In this document: positions 56,695 to 64,000 of the stretch, piece by piece
Position numbering within the stretch: the stretch's first letter is position 1
Layout: each line of letters begins with the position of its first letter
Assembly: GCF_963668475.1 (NCBI RefSeq)
Contig: NZ_OY764544.1
Location: 372,001-436,000, forward strand
Reading direction: 5' to 3'
Length of the DNA stretch: 64,000 bases
DNA from: an uncultured Methanospirillum sp.
GTDB taxonomy: Archaea > Halobacteriota > Methanomicrobia > Methanomicrobiales > Methanospirillaceae
Program-made: the position numbers and the translations under genes
The notes under the pieces: generated by a model
What the model was told of the DNA's origin: nothing
Database searches by the model: none
The model's input: the letters and a program-made list of their open reading frames with translations, nothing else

Positions 56695-57870
56695 TTATTC
56701 ATGCCGGAGAGCATCAATCGGGTTCAGACTTGAGGCTTTCCAAGCCGGATACAGACCTGATAACATGCTGGTGACGATACCAAAGGCCATTCCATATGGG
56801 ATCTGAATCAACGATGCCGGGTCATAAAGGTACGATACATCCTTAAGCAGCACAGCAACCACCAGGTATCCGGCTCCAAAACTGAGTAACCCTCCGACAA
56901 TAGAACCGGAGAGCCCGAGAATGAAGGCTTCATAGATGAACATACTCCTGACTTCAGCCCGTTTTGTCCCGATGGATCTGAGGATGCCTATCTCCTTGTA
57001 TCGTTCCATCACCGACATCATCATCACATTAAAGATCGAAACACCGGCAACGATCAGGGAGATTCCTCCGATTGCCATGGTAAACAGTGTGATCTGACCG
57101 AATGTCTGGGTGATGGAGTCAAGGATCATCCTGGTATCGTAGATATCTACCTCGGTATCCCGTTTATTGAGCTGTTTATCAATCGCACTCTTAATCTGAC
57201 TGATCTCTTTGATATCAGAGGCCTTTATGATCGCCTGATCATGCCCTTTCACATCATAGAAGTCACGGTACCAGAGATCAGACGTGACGATCGCATTGTC
57301 AGGGTTGATGTCAAATCCCATTCCCCTCTCTTTGAGGATACCAACAACCCTGACCCCGGTCTCCTGTGTTCCGATCAGGAGCCTGGATCCCACGGTCAGA
57401 TTATTATCCTTGGCCAGTTTAGAACCGATCATCACACCGGATGATCCACGAAGATACTGCCCTTTCTCAATGGTCAGAAGCGATGGGAGATCCTTGGGAT
57501 CGATACCATATACCGAAGCATACAGGGTATCACGTTGGACCTTGACCCGGTCTCCTCCGGCATAGATCGGGTAGACCTTGTTGTTTCCTGCTGCCCGTTT
57601 GATCAGTTCGACCTGGCGGTCGGTGAGGCGTTCACTTGTGGTAGAGCTACTCATCCCACCCTGGTACCCGACATGGGGTGTTACGATGATCGAGTCACCG
57701 ACGTCTGAAAGTGACTTTGTGATCGAGAGTGAGAACGCATTGCCAAGGATTCCCATCGAGGAGATGGCCATCACTCCGATGATGATCCCGATTGCAGCGA
57801 GAAGGGATCTGAGCCAGTGCATCTGCAGATTCCTGACTGCAAGATTGAAGAAGAGCGAACCTCCGGTCAT
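56695..57870 (-). CDS. MacB-like ABC transporter permease
   Basis: The 391-residue protein has an N-terminal helix (MHWLRSLLAAIGIIIGVMAI), a large outer MacB-type periplasmic-core domain (about 45-260), and three C-terminal helices of the FtsX fold with MSVMERYKEIGILRSIGTKR and a late TSMLSGLYPAWKASSLNPIDALRHE. It is the membrane subunit of a mechanotransmission-type transporter and pairs with the ATPase, whose stop overlaps its start by one base. Confidence 0.93.
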   Translation of the reverse strand: MTGGSLFFNLAVRNLQMHWLRSLLAAIGIIIGVMAISSMGILGNAFSLSITKSLSDVGDSIIVTPHVGYQGGMSSSTTSERLTDRQVELIKRAAGNNKVYPIYAGGDRVKVQRDTLYASVYGIDPKDLPSLLTIEKGQYLRGSSGVMIGSKLAKDNNLTVGSRLLIGTQETGVRVVGILKERGMGFDINPDNAIVTSDLWYRDFYDVKGHDQAIIKASDIKEISQIKSAIDKQLNKRDTEVDIYDTRMILDSITQTFGQITLFTMAIGGISLIVAGVSIFNVMMMSVMERYKEIGILRSIGTKRAEVRSMFIYEAFILGLSGSIVGGLLSFGAGYLVVAVLLKDVSYLYDPASLIQIPYGMAFGIVTSMLSGLYPAWKASSLNPIDALRHE

Positions 57871-58574
57871 CAGGTCTCCTCCCTGATCCTGCCATCCTCT
57901 ATCCGTATAACCCGGTCAGCATACTCAGCCGTTCTCGGATCATGAGTGACCATGATGATCGTTTTTCCTTCATCATGACAGAGCCGCTCTAGAAGAGCCA
58001 TGATTGCCTGACCGGTCTTTGTGTCAAGGTTGCCGGTCGGCTCATCACAGAGAAGAATCGCAGGATCATTCACGAGTGACCGGGCTATAGCAACACGCTG
58101 TTGCTGTCCGCCGGAGAGCTGATTCGGCCGGTGGTTCCAGAGATCAGAGGCAAGACCGACGGCTGCAAGTACCTCCTGGCACCGCTCTCGTGATGCCGTC
58201 ATCCCGTTCTTCAGAATAAGTGGGTATCGCACGTTTTCTAGTGCGTTCAGAAGGGGAATGAGGTTGAACTGCTGAAAGATGAACCCGAGTTCATCGCGTC
58301 GCAGAGTAGTCAGCTGATCATCAGAGAGCGTCTTGATACTCCGGCCTCTGATGAAGACGTCTCCCTTGGATGGGACATCAAGACAGCCCATCATGTTGAG
58401 CAGGGTTGACTTGCCAGAACCGGAAGGTCCCATGATAGCGATGAACTCTCCGGGCAGAACCTGAAGAGAGATATCTATGAGGGCGGTTACATTTTCTGAA
58501 GATAAGGGGTAAATCTTGGTTACCCCTGAAAACTCCATGACCGGCCCGGTGTCAGTCATGATCGGCAGGGTCAT
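57870..58574 (-). CDS. ABC transporter ATP-binding protein (LolD/MacB type)
   Basis: The 234-residue ATPase has Walker [19 protein letters not shown]-loop [10 protein letters not shown], signature [16 protein letters not shown] and Walker [14 protein letters not shown], as in MacB/LolD. It powers the neighbouring permease. Its start overlaps the upstream gene's stop (ATGA), so the operon is tightly coupled. Confidence 0.95.
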   Translation of the reverse strand: MTLPIMTDTGPVMEFSGVTKIYPLSSENVTALIDISLQVLPGEFIAIMGPSGSGKSTLLNMMGCLDVPSKGDVFIRGRSIKTLSDDQLTTLRRDELGFIFQQFNLIPLLNALENVRYPLILKNGMTASRERCQEVLAAVGLASDLWNHRPNQLSGGQQQRVAIARSLVNDPAILLCDEPTGNLDTKTGQAIMALLERLCHDEGKTIIMVTHDPRTAEYADRVIRIEDGRIREET

Positions 58575-59722
58575 GCTTTATTTCGCCTGCTCAGCCAGAT
58601 CGCAATGATAACCAGAAGGAGCAATGCTACGGGAATGAGATACACCGCCTTTTCAGGTATTGGTGATGTCTGCTCCTGCTCGACTACCTTTTCAGTTCTC
58701 GGGATCTCAAGGAGGGTGTCAGAGGAGAATATATTTCCATCCCGATCCTTGAAACTCGTCCGGAGAGGAACTTCTGTAACATTTGCATCCACCTTGAAGG
58801 TTATCTCAAAGCTGGAGAAGTCATCAGGTTTGAGAGCTCCGACTGCATAGAGTTTGTACGGGAAGATCGGAACTGCGGGCTCTGCAGAGGTAACCTCGAC
58901 ACCATTGGCAGTCTCAAGCCCGGAGTTCGTGACATCACCGGTGACTCTGACGGTTTCAGCCTCATTGGTGACGATCACATTTGAAAGAACCGGATTGGCA
59001 TGCTTTCTGCTTTCTCCAAGAACTATCGGGAGAGTATAGGAGACGTTGTGCTGGTTTATTCCGTTCTGGTATGAGAGCGTGAACTCGACTGACCGGTTCC
59101 CATACGGGGTGATATTGAACGGGATATCAGCGGCTGCATCAGATCCAAGTGCACCGACAAAGTAGGATACCGGGGTTATCTCATGCCCGGGCCCATTTGC
59201 TGTAATCGTCACTCCGGAGACCTCATTGTCCCTGGGATTTCCGATATGAATCATGACCTGGTCTTTCTTTCCTTCAACAAACGTCTCAGGTTTTGAGAGG
59301 ACAGACATCTCAATCGGATCCTTCTGCACCTGGACACGGAACGGATATCTCAGGAAATGGGCACCTCTGAAGTCCAGAGAGAGAACCGGGTAGAATATCC
59401 CGGTCTTATCCCTGGCCTGAACAGTAAACTCAAGTTTCAGGGTATTTCCAGCACCGATAGAACCTACTTTTTCATAATTATCAGTGAGGATATCCAGATC
59501 CTTGTCATAGACCATCGCATGGTTGATCGGGACCGCTTCCTGACCGGAATTGTTCAGGATTATGGTAACAACGGCTGTATCATATGGCATCAGGACGTCT
59601 GGATCGATTATGATTCCTGATACCTCTACCTGGGATGCTGCTGCTGTCGGATCTGTTGTTTCAGCTGGTACTGAAGCAAAGAGCAGACTGATGATGAGCA
59701 GGAAATATACTGGGAACTTCAT
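58571..59722 (-). CDS. Exported membrane-anchored protein with NEW3/CARDB-like domains (COG1361 type)
   Basis: The 383-residue protein has a signal peptide (1-20), three or so immunoglobulin-like beta domains with repeated TNSGLETANGVEVTSAEP-like phrases (N-x-G in the middle of strand pairs), and a C-terminal helix VYLIPVALLLLVIIAIWLSR with basic residues after it. Such COG1361 proteins accompany MacB-like ABC systems in archaea. It may be the outer partner that receives or guides the exported substrate. Confidence 0.85.
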   Translation of the reverse strand: MKFPVYFLLIISLLFASVPAETTDPTAAASQVEVSGIIIDPDVLMPYDTAVVTIILNNSGQEAVPINHAMVYDKDLDILTDNYEKVGSIGAGNTLKLEFTVQARDKTGIFYPVLSLDFRGAHFLRYPFRVQVQKDPIEMSVLSKPETFVEGKKDQVMIHIGNPRDNEVSGVTITANGPGHEITPVSYFVGALGSDAAADIPFNITPYGNRSVEFTLSYQNGINQHNVSYTLPIVLGESRKHANPVLSNVIVTNEAETVRVTGDVTNSGLETANGVEVTSAEPAVPIFPYKLYAVGALKPDDFSSFEITFKVDANVTEVPLRTSFKDRDGNIFSSDTLLEIPRTEKVVEQEQTSPIPEKAVYLIPVALLLLVIIAIWLSRRNKA

Positions 59723-60382
59723 TCAGAGCCATCCGAGCATCGTGCTGAGGGTGTATATCGAGTAGAGAATATACACGATGATTGGGAGACCTGCAGCAAT
59801 CAGGGACTGTTTTGATGAGAGGCCACAACACTTCTCAAGACCGATGGCAGCGATATTTGCGGTCCAGAGCAGAAGGATAACAGACATGATGGTCGCGAGC
59901 AGGGTATACTCCTGCATCAGGGGATTTTTCATGAAGTCTGTCATGAGTGTCTGGATCTGGGTGGGATCTGCAACCTTTATCGGTGAGACCTGAATACGGG
60001 GAAGGTAGTAGAATGCAAGAATGACACTGATTACCGATCCTATCAGTTGTGGAAGCATCCCGTATCCGGCGATCTCTGCATACCGCTTGAATGACCCTGA
60101 CCCTTTCAGGATCCTTGTCATGACCATGAAAACCACGGCAATTACGAGCCAGATGAACCATGGAGCAAGGAATGAGGTTACGGCTGTACTTATTGCCGTG
60201 ATGAGGCCTATCCCTTCCATGAATCCGGAGAGGAGTTTTCCGGTAAGTTCACCGATCAGATACCCGCTGACTGCAGTAAATATTGACATCAGAAAGATGA
60301 TCAATGCGGGTTTTTTTAAGGATGGTTCAGATCCAGCACATGTTTCGAAAAATGATTTCGGAGATAATAATATCTGTAACAT
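59723..60382 (-). CDS. Yip1-domain membrane protein
   Basis: The start is the ATG at 60382, preceded by GGGAGGAAC five bases upstream; the open frame extends to 60445 without such a site. The 219-residue protein opens LLSPKSFFETCAGSEPSLKKP, the usual lead of archaeal Yip1 proteins, and has five hydrophobic helices. It is the first gene of the four-gene operon with the COG1361 protein and the ABC subunits, directly touching the next gene. Its role in the system is unknown. Confidence 0.85.
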   Translation of the reverse strand: MLQILLSPKSFFETCAGSEPSLKKPALIIFLMSIFTAVSGYLIGELTGKLLSGFMEGIGLITAISTAVTSFLAPWFIWLVIAVVFMVMTRILKGSGSFKRYAEIAGYGMLPQLIGSVISVILAFYYLPRIQVSPIKVADPTQIQTLMTDFMKNPLMQEYTLLATIMSVILLLWTANIAAIGLEKCCGLSSKQSLIAAGLPIIVYILYSIYTLSTMLGWL

Positions 60383-60700
60383 CGTTCCTCCCGAGTATAC
60401 GATATGTATGAAAACAAGATAGGCATTTTGTTTTAAACATATCACAGATTATTGATATATTCTATCTAGAGACGTTTTGGACGATGTATCTGATAATCTG
60501 CCTGATATCTGATACTTCTCACATCTCCTGAATATATCAATAGTCTTCCAGTCAACATTTGAGTGTTGACATTAAATGTTTTCTTATTTAGATCTGCATT
60601 ATCCAGAGGGCATCGAGTGAGATGATTTTCAGAGGACAAACTCCATTATTCTCCCAGATTGCATCGATATTATTATCATATTATAAAAGTAGAGTAATGC
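60383..60700. other. Divergent promoter region
   Basis: The 320-base space separates the ABC export operon (minus) from the PKD protein gene (plus). It contains a perfect palindrome at 60551-60570 and AT-rich stretches near both starts. No gene was seen. Confidence 0.45.
60551..60570. promoter_or_regulatory. Perfect 7-base inverted repeat, candidate operator
   Basis: GTCAACA, six bases TTTGAG, TGTTGAC. It lies between two divergent genes, 131 bases before one start and 169 before the other, so a regulator could serve both. The palindrome is seen directly; its function is inferred. Confidence 0.4.
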
Positions 60701-63211
60701 ATGTTCATACGTCGGCATGAGATCTTTCTGATATTTACCTTGATTTTTATCGTATCTCTTCTCGGCTGTTTTCCAGCATCAGCCTATGTTTTAAGTGGAT
60801 CATACACTGTAAACAACATAACAGCAGTGAATACAAGCAGTACCTATACATCGGGTACTGATGATGTATCTGCAGTATATGTCACAAATTTCGGCAATCT
60901 ATCTCTGAATTATTGTACGCTCTATACAACAGGGAATACATCATCGCAGGAGAATAGCAGTTTTTATGGATTGAACGGAGGGCTGCTTGCAAACAATGGA
61001 AGTCATGTGAATATGGTTGGAGGAACCATAAACACCATAGGAACCGGAGCAAATGCCGCGATTCCGACAGGTTCCGCGACATCCATTAATCTTACAAATG
61101 TGACCATTCATGCCTCCGGGAATGGTGGACACGGTGTAATGGCAACACAAGGGGCCTCACTCTCACTTTCAAATGTTTCAATCATAACTTCAGGAACAAA
61201 TGCTGCACCTCTTGCAACTGACCGGGGTGGGGGGAATGTACATGCAGTCGGGGGGACAATATCCTGTTCAGGAACAGACTCTCCCGGGATATACTCAACC
61301 GGAACGATTACAGTATCGAATGGATCAATCAATTCAACCGGAGCACAGGCATGTGTTATAGAGGGAGCGAACTCTGCAACACTTGCAAATTCTACATTAA
61401 CAGGAGGTATTGCAGACTATGGTGGTGTTATGATCTACCAGAGTACCTCTGGTGATGCAGATGTTGGAACTGGTTCATTTGTGATGGATGGAGGTTCATT
61501 CACATCAAAGGCTGGTCCTGCTTTCTTTGTCACTAACACGAATGCCACAATTACCCTGTCCAATGTTCATACCAGCGTAAGTTCTGATACTCTTATCAGG
61601 GCAGCAGCTACCTCCAGGTGGGGAACCACCGGAGATAATGGGGGACACGTAGTATTCAACTCTAATAATGTCACACTCAATGGCTCTCTATCCACAGATT
61701 CCATCAGTTCAATCACTGCCAATCTCTCTGGTAGGTCTTCTCTTTCAGCACAGATCAACTCTTCAGCACTCTCGCTAACATCTGATAGTTCCTGGAATGT
61801 ATCAGGAAACTCTACTCTGACGACATTCCAGGATAGTAGTGCCATATCGGGTACTTCGATCTCAAATATTATCGGGAATGGATATACGGTCACTTATAAC
61901 CCCAATCTCTCTGCGAATTCCTACCTTGCTAACAAAACGTATTCACTCCAGAACGGGGGAATCCTAAAACCGTTGGGTAACAGCTCATCAGGTTCATATT
62001 TCATCAATGCAACAGCCGAAGGTGGCGGAAGGATCACTCCCAGCGGATTAGTGGAAGTCAGTTCAGGATCCAGCCAGACCTTTACAATCAGATCCAACCT
62101 TGGAATGCTCATCGATGATGTATTGGTTGATGATGTCAGTATGGGAGCAGTATCGAGTTATACATTCCCAAATGTGAAGGCAAATCATACGATATCAGTA
62201 AAATTCAGGGTGAATTTCCCATCATACATCATTACTGCCACAGCCGGAACTGGAGGCAGCATCAGTCCTTCAGGAAATATCAGAGTATACCTAGGATATA
62301 ACCAGTCATTTGAGATAACAGCCCTTGATTCATACACCATCACAGATGTTGCAATAAATGGAACAAGCCTCGGACCACAGGATTCACCATTTGAGTATAC
62401 CTTCACCTCTGTGACTTCCAACAAGTCTATTGCGGCTTCATTTCAAAGGCGGGATTTTACAATTAACTCATCATCCAATCAATGGAGCAAGATTGTCCCA
62501 CGGGGAAATCTCACATATCCATCTCAATCAAATCAGACGTTCATAACACAACCAAGGCCCGGGTCACTCCTGAATGATGTTCTCGTAAATGACACATCTG
62601 TTGGCGGAGTTTCATCATGGACTTTTACGAATTTATCAGACGATCAGTCCATTCAGGCGTTAGGGGAACCAATTCCTGGCCAGATTCAGGTATTCTTCAA
62701 TGCTTCTCCACGATATGGACCAGTACCACTGACCGTCCAGTTCAATGATAGTTCAATCCAGTTGCCAACATCATGGTACTGGCAGTTTGGGGATGGAAAT
62801 GATAGTACATTAAAAGACCCCAATCATACCTACACCGCTCCCGGAACATATACAGTTTCATTACGAGCAATAAATGATAAATCAGGTGGCTATGGGTGTT
62901 GGAACAAGTTCATCACTGCTACAGACGGAGTCATTCCGGAGCCAACTCCAACTCCAATCCCTGGTGAAATATCAGCCCAGTTTGATGCATCTCCAACATC
63001 AGGAAGTTCACCGGTGTCTGTTCAGTTTACAGATAAAAGTTCAGGGAACCCGATCTCGTGGATCTGGGACTTTGGAGATGGATCATCATCAATTTCACAA
63101 AATACAACTCATTCATACACAACATCTGGGAGTTATACTGTGACATTGATTGCCCTGAATAGTAAGTATAGTGGTTCTGTTGTGAAACAGGATCTGATCA
63201 CTGTCAGATAA
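60701..63211 (+). CDS. Surface protein with repetitive beta-rich N-terminal region and two PKD domains
   Basis: The 836-residue protein has a signal peptide (about 1-30, ending ASA). A serine/threonine/asparagine-rich region (about 30-420) of short repeated phrases such as SLSNVSIITSGT and TVSNGSINSTG resembles a beta-helix adhesin. Two or three short repeat domains follow (about 430-660), with ITATAGTGGSISPSG typical of bacterial-repeat domains, and then two PKD domains (about 665-836; YWQFGDG, IWDFGDG) joined by PEPTPTPIPG. It is the paralogue of the protein at 11570 over the last 250 residues. It is probably exported and part of the cell surface or sheath. Confidence 0.86.
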   Translation: MFIRRHEIFLIFTLIFIVSLLGCFPASAYVLSGSYTVNNITAVNTSSTYTSGTDDVSAVYVTNFGNLSLNYCTLYTTGNTSSQENSSFYGLNGGLLANNGSHVNMVGGTINTIGTGANAAIPTGSATSINLTNVTIHASGNGGHGVMATQGASLSLSNVSIITSGTNAAPLATDRGGGNVHAVGGTISCSGTDSPGIYSTGTITVSNGSINSTGAQACVIEGANSATLANSTLTGGIADYGGVMIYQSTSGDADVGTGSFVMDGGSFTSKAGPAFFVTNTNATITLSNVHTSVSSDTLIRAAATSRWGTTGDNGGHVVFNSNNVTLNGSLSTDSISSITANLSGRSSLSAQINSSALSLTSDSSWNVSGNSTLTTFQDSSAISGTSISNIIGNGYTVTYNPNLSANSYLANKTYSLQNGGILKPLGNSSSGSYFINATAEGGGRITPSGLVEVSSGSSQTFTIRSNLGMLIDDVLVDDVSMGAVSSYTFPNVKANHTISVKFRVNFPSYIITATAGTGGSISPSGNIRVYLGYNQSFEITALDSYTITDVAINGTSLGPQDSPFEYTFTSVTSNKSIAASFQRRDFTINSSSNQWSKIVPRGNLTYPSQSNQTFITQPRPGSLLNDVLVNDTSVGGVSSWTFTNLSDDQSIQALGEPIPGQIQVFFNASPRYGPVPLTVQFNDSSIQLPTSWYWQFGDGNDSTLKDPNHTYTAPGTYTVSLRAINDKSGGYGCWNKFITATDGVIPEPTPTPIPGEISAQFDASPTSGSSPVSVQFTDKSSGNPISWIWDFGDGSSSISQNTTHSYTTSGSYTVTLIALNSKYSGSVVKQDLITVR

Positions 63212-63598
63212 TATAACCAATTTTTCTTCGTGAACTGCATTATGTGCCATCGATCTTTCAGAGACCGGATCATCGTATAAAAAAAAGAGGGCTGTTTCAT
63301 TTCCTCTCTATGAGACTGTCCTGTGAATAGATGAGATGGCAAATCATGCTCAAATCAGATAGAAATATGAATCGGATTTATACTACTTCACCGGATAGAC
63401 TCATCAAGGAAAGAGTATAAGAGAACGTTGAATTTATTTGAAATCGAGGTATTTCAGGTGTAATTATCTATGCTAAATAGTGTATTATCAAACATCAAAA
63501 GAGCCAGGATCACCATTTAGGTAGTGAATACTGATCGCAATCTCTTCCATGGAAATGAAAAATTCTGATATGAACAAGGACAAATCAATACCACGAGT
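63212..63598. other. AT-rich intergenic region
   Basis: This is a 387-base gap between two plus-strand genes. An A8 run at 63280-63287 stands out, but I see no gene, RNA or repeat that I can support. Confidence 0.35.
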
Positions 63599-64000
63599 AT
63601 GACCACCAAGATATCAGAAGTTTATTTATCTCTCATTGAAGCGGCGATGAAAGCTGGAGCAACTGATGCTATTCCGATCCGCTCATCTGATATTGTTGTT
63701 GAAGACCGGGTACAACTGAAATGCAGAACCGGGTGTCCATCGTACGGGCATAGTTTTGCTTGTCCTCCGTTTGCCCCATCGATATCAGATTTTCGAAAGA
63801 TGCTCCTGGAGTATCAGGATGCAATGCTTATCAGGTTTCGTTCTGCTGTTGAAGCGGAGTCAGGGATTGTTCACGTACTTCTCCGAAACAGATCAGATCC
63901 GACAGTCCCCCAGGCTGTGAAAGCCAAAACAGCAGAGTTCAGTGATGCCTTAAACAAAGAATCAAGGACAATCCATAATACTATGCTTGAGATTGAACGA
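63599..64000 (+). CDS. DUF2284 family metal-binding protein, cut by the window end
   Basis: From ATG 63599 the frame stays open for 134 codons to the window edge. It contains LKCRTGCPSYGHSFACPPFA, the cysteine and CPP motif typical of DUF2284 (predicted metal-binding proteins found in many anaerobes). The start MTTKISEVYLSLIEAAMKAGAT and the following DAIPIRSSDIVVEDRV also fit. Function is unknown; the cysteines may hold a metal or an iron-sulphur cluster. The C-terminal part lies outside the window. Confidence 0.85.
   Translation, partial: MTTKISEVYLSLIEAAMKAGATDAIPIRSSDIVVEDRVQLKCRTGCPSYGHSFACPPFAPSISDFRKMLLEYQDAMLIRFRSAVEAESGIVHVLLRNRSDPTVPQAVKAKTAEFSDALNKESRTIHNTMLEIER

Overview
The window looks like chromosome of a methanogenic archaeon, most like Methanomicrobiales and especially Methanospirillum. 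This is inferred from family content: a DUF2115/UPF0305 protein, a DUF169 protein, PKD-domain surface proteins, a short archaeal CheR, HTH-multi-PAS regulators and a BioW-type biotin operon. No rRNA, tRNA or CRISPR array was recognised.

Layout. 1-9.8 kb: two secreted or membrane proteins, a small monooxygenase, a receiver-PAS-PAS protein, and a potassium cluster in which two Kup transporters flank a two-RCK potassium channel; a degenerate ComEC-like metallo-beta-lactamase protein follows on the other strand. 10-29.4 kb: surface and exported proteins (metallophosphoesterase, beta-helix/PKD lipoprotein, 5'-nucleotidase-like protein, C-type lectin protein, triple-Cache protein), transporters (APC, two DHA2-type MFS), a frameshifted DUF169 gene, DUF2115, a methyltransferase-acetyltransferase pair and a VOC protein.

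29.6-49.1 kb is an AT-richer accessory island with three unrelated insertion sequences (IS66-type, IS21-type, IS1634-type). Between them lies a chemosensory-like set: CheW, a 1750-residue soluble chemoreceptor with ten nearly identical 91-residue HAMP-like repeats, a receiver gene split by the IS21 element, an HTH protein with about eight PAS domains, and a short CheR. A decayed C-terminal half of an MFS transporter, a relative of the intact gene at 27.9 kb, closes the island.

49.3-54.4 kb is a compact operon bioB-bioW-bioA-bioF-bioD that should convert pimelate to biotin. A hicBA toxin-antitoxin pair, an EamA transporter, and a four-gene export operon (Yip1 protein, NEW3/CARDB-like surface protein, ABC ATPase, MacB-like permease) follow. 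The window ends with a second PKD surface protein that shares its C-terminal module with the one at 11.6 kb, and the start of a DUF2284 gene cut by the window edge.

Main points for a second look: the precise IS21 insertion in the receiver gene (5-bp duplication; removing the element restores a 138-residue protein), the tandem-repeat chemoreceptor, the Kup-channel-Kup arrangement, the metal-motif-less MBL protein, the DUF169 frameshift, and several perfect palindromes in front of operons.
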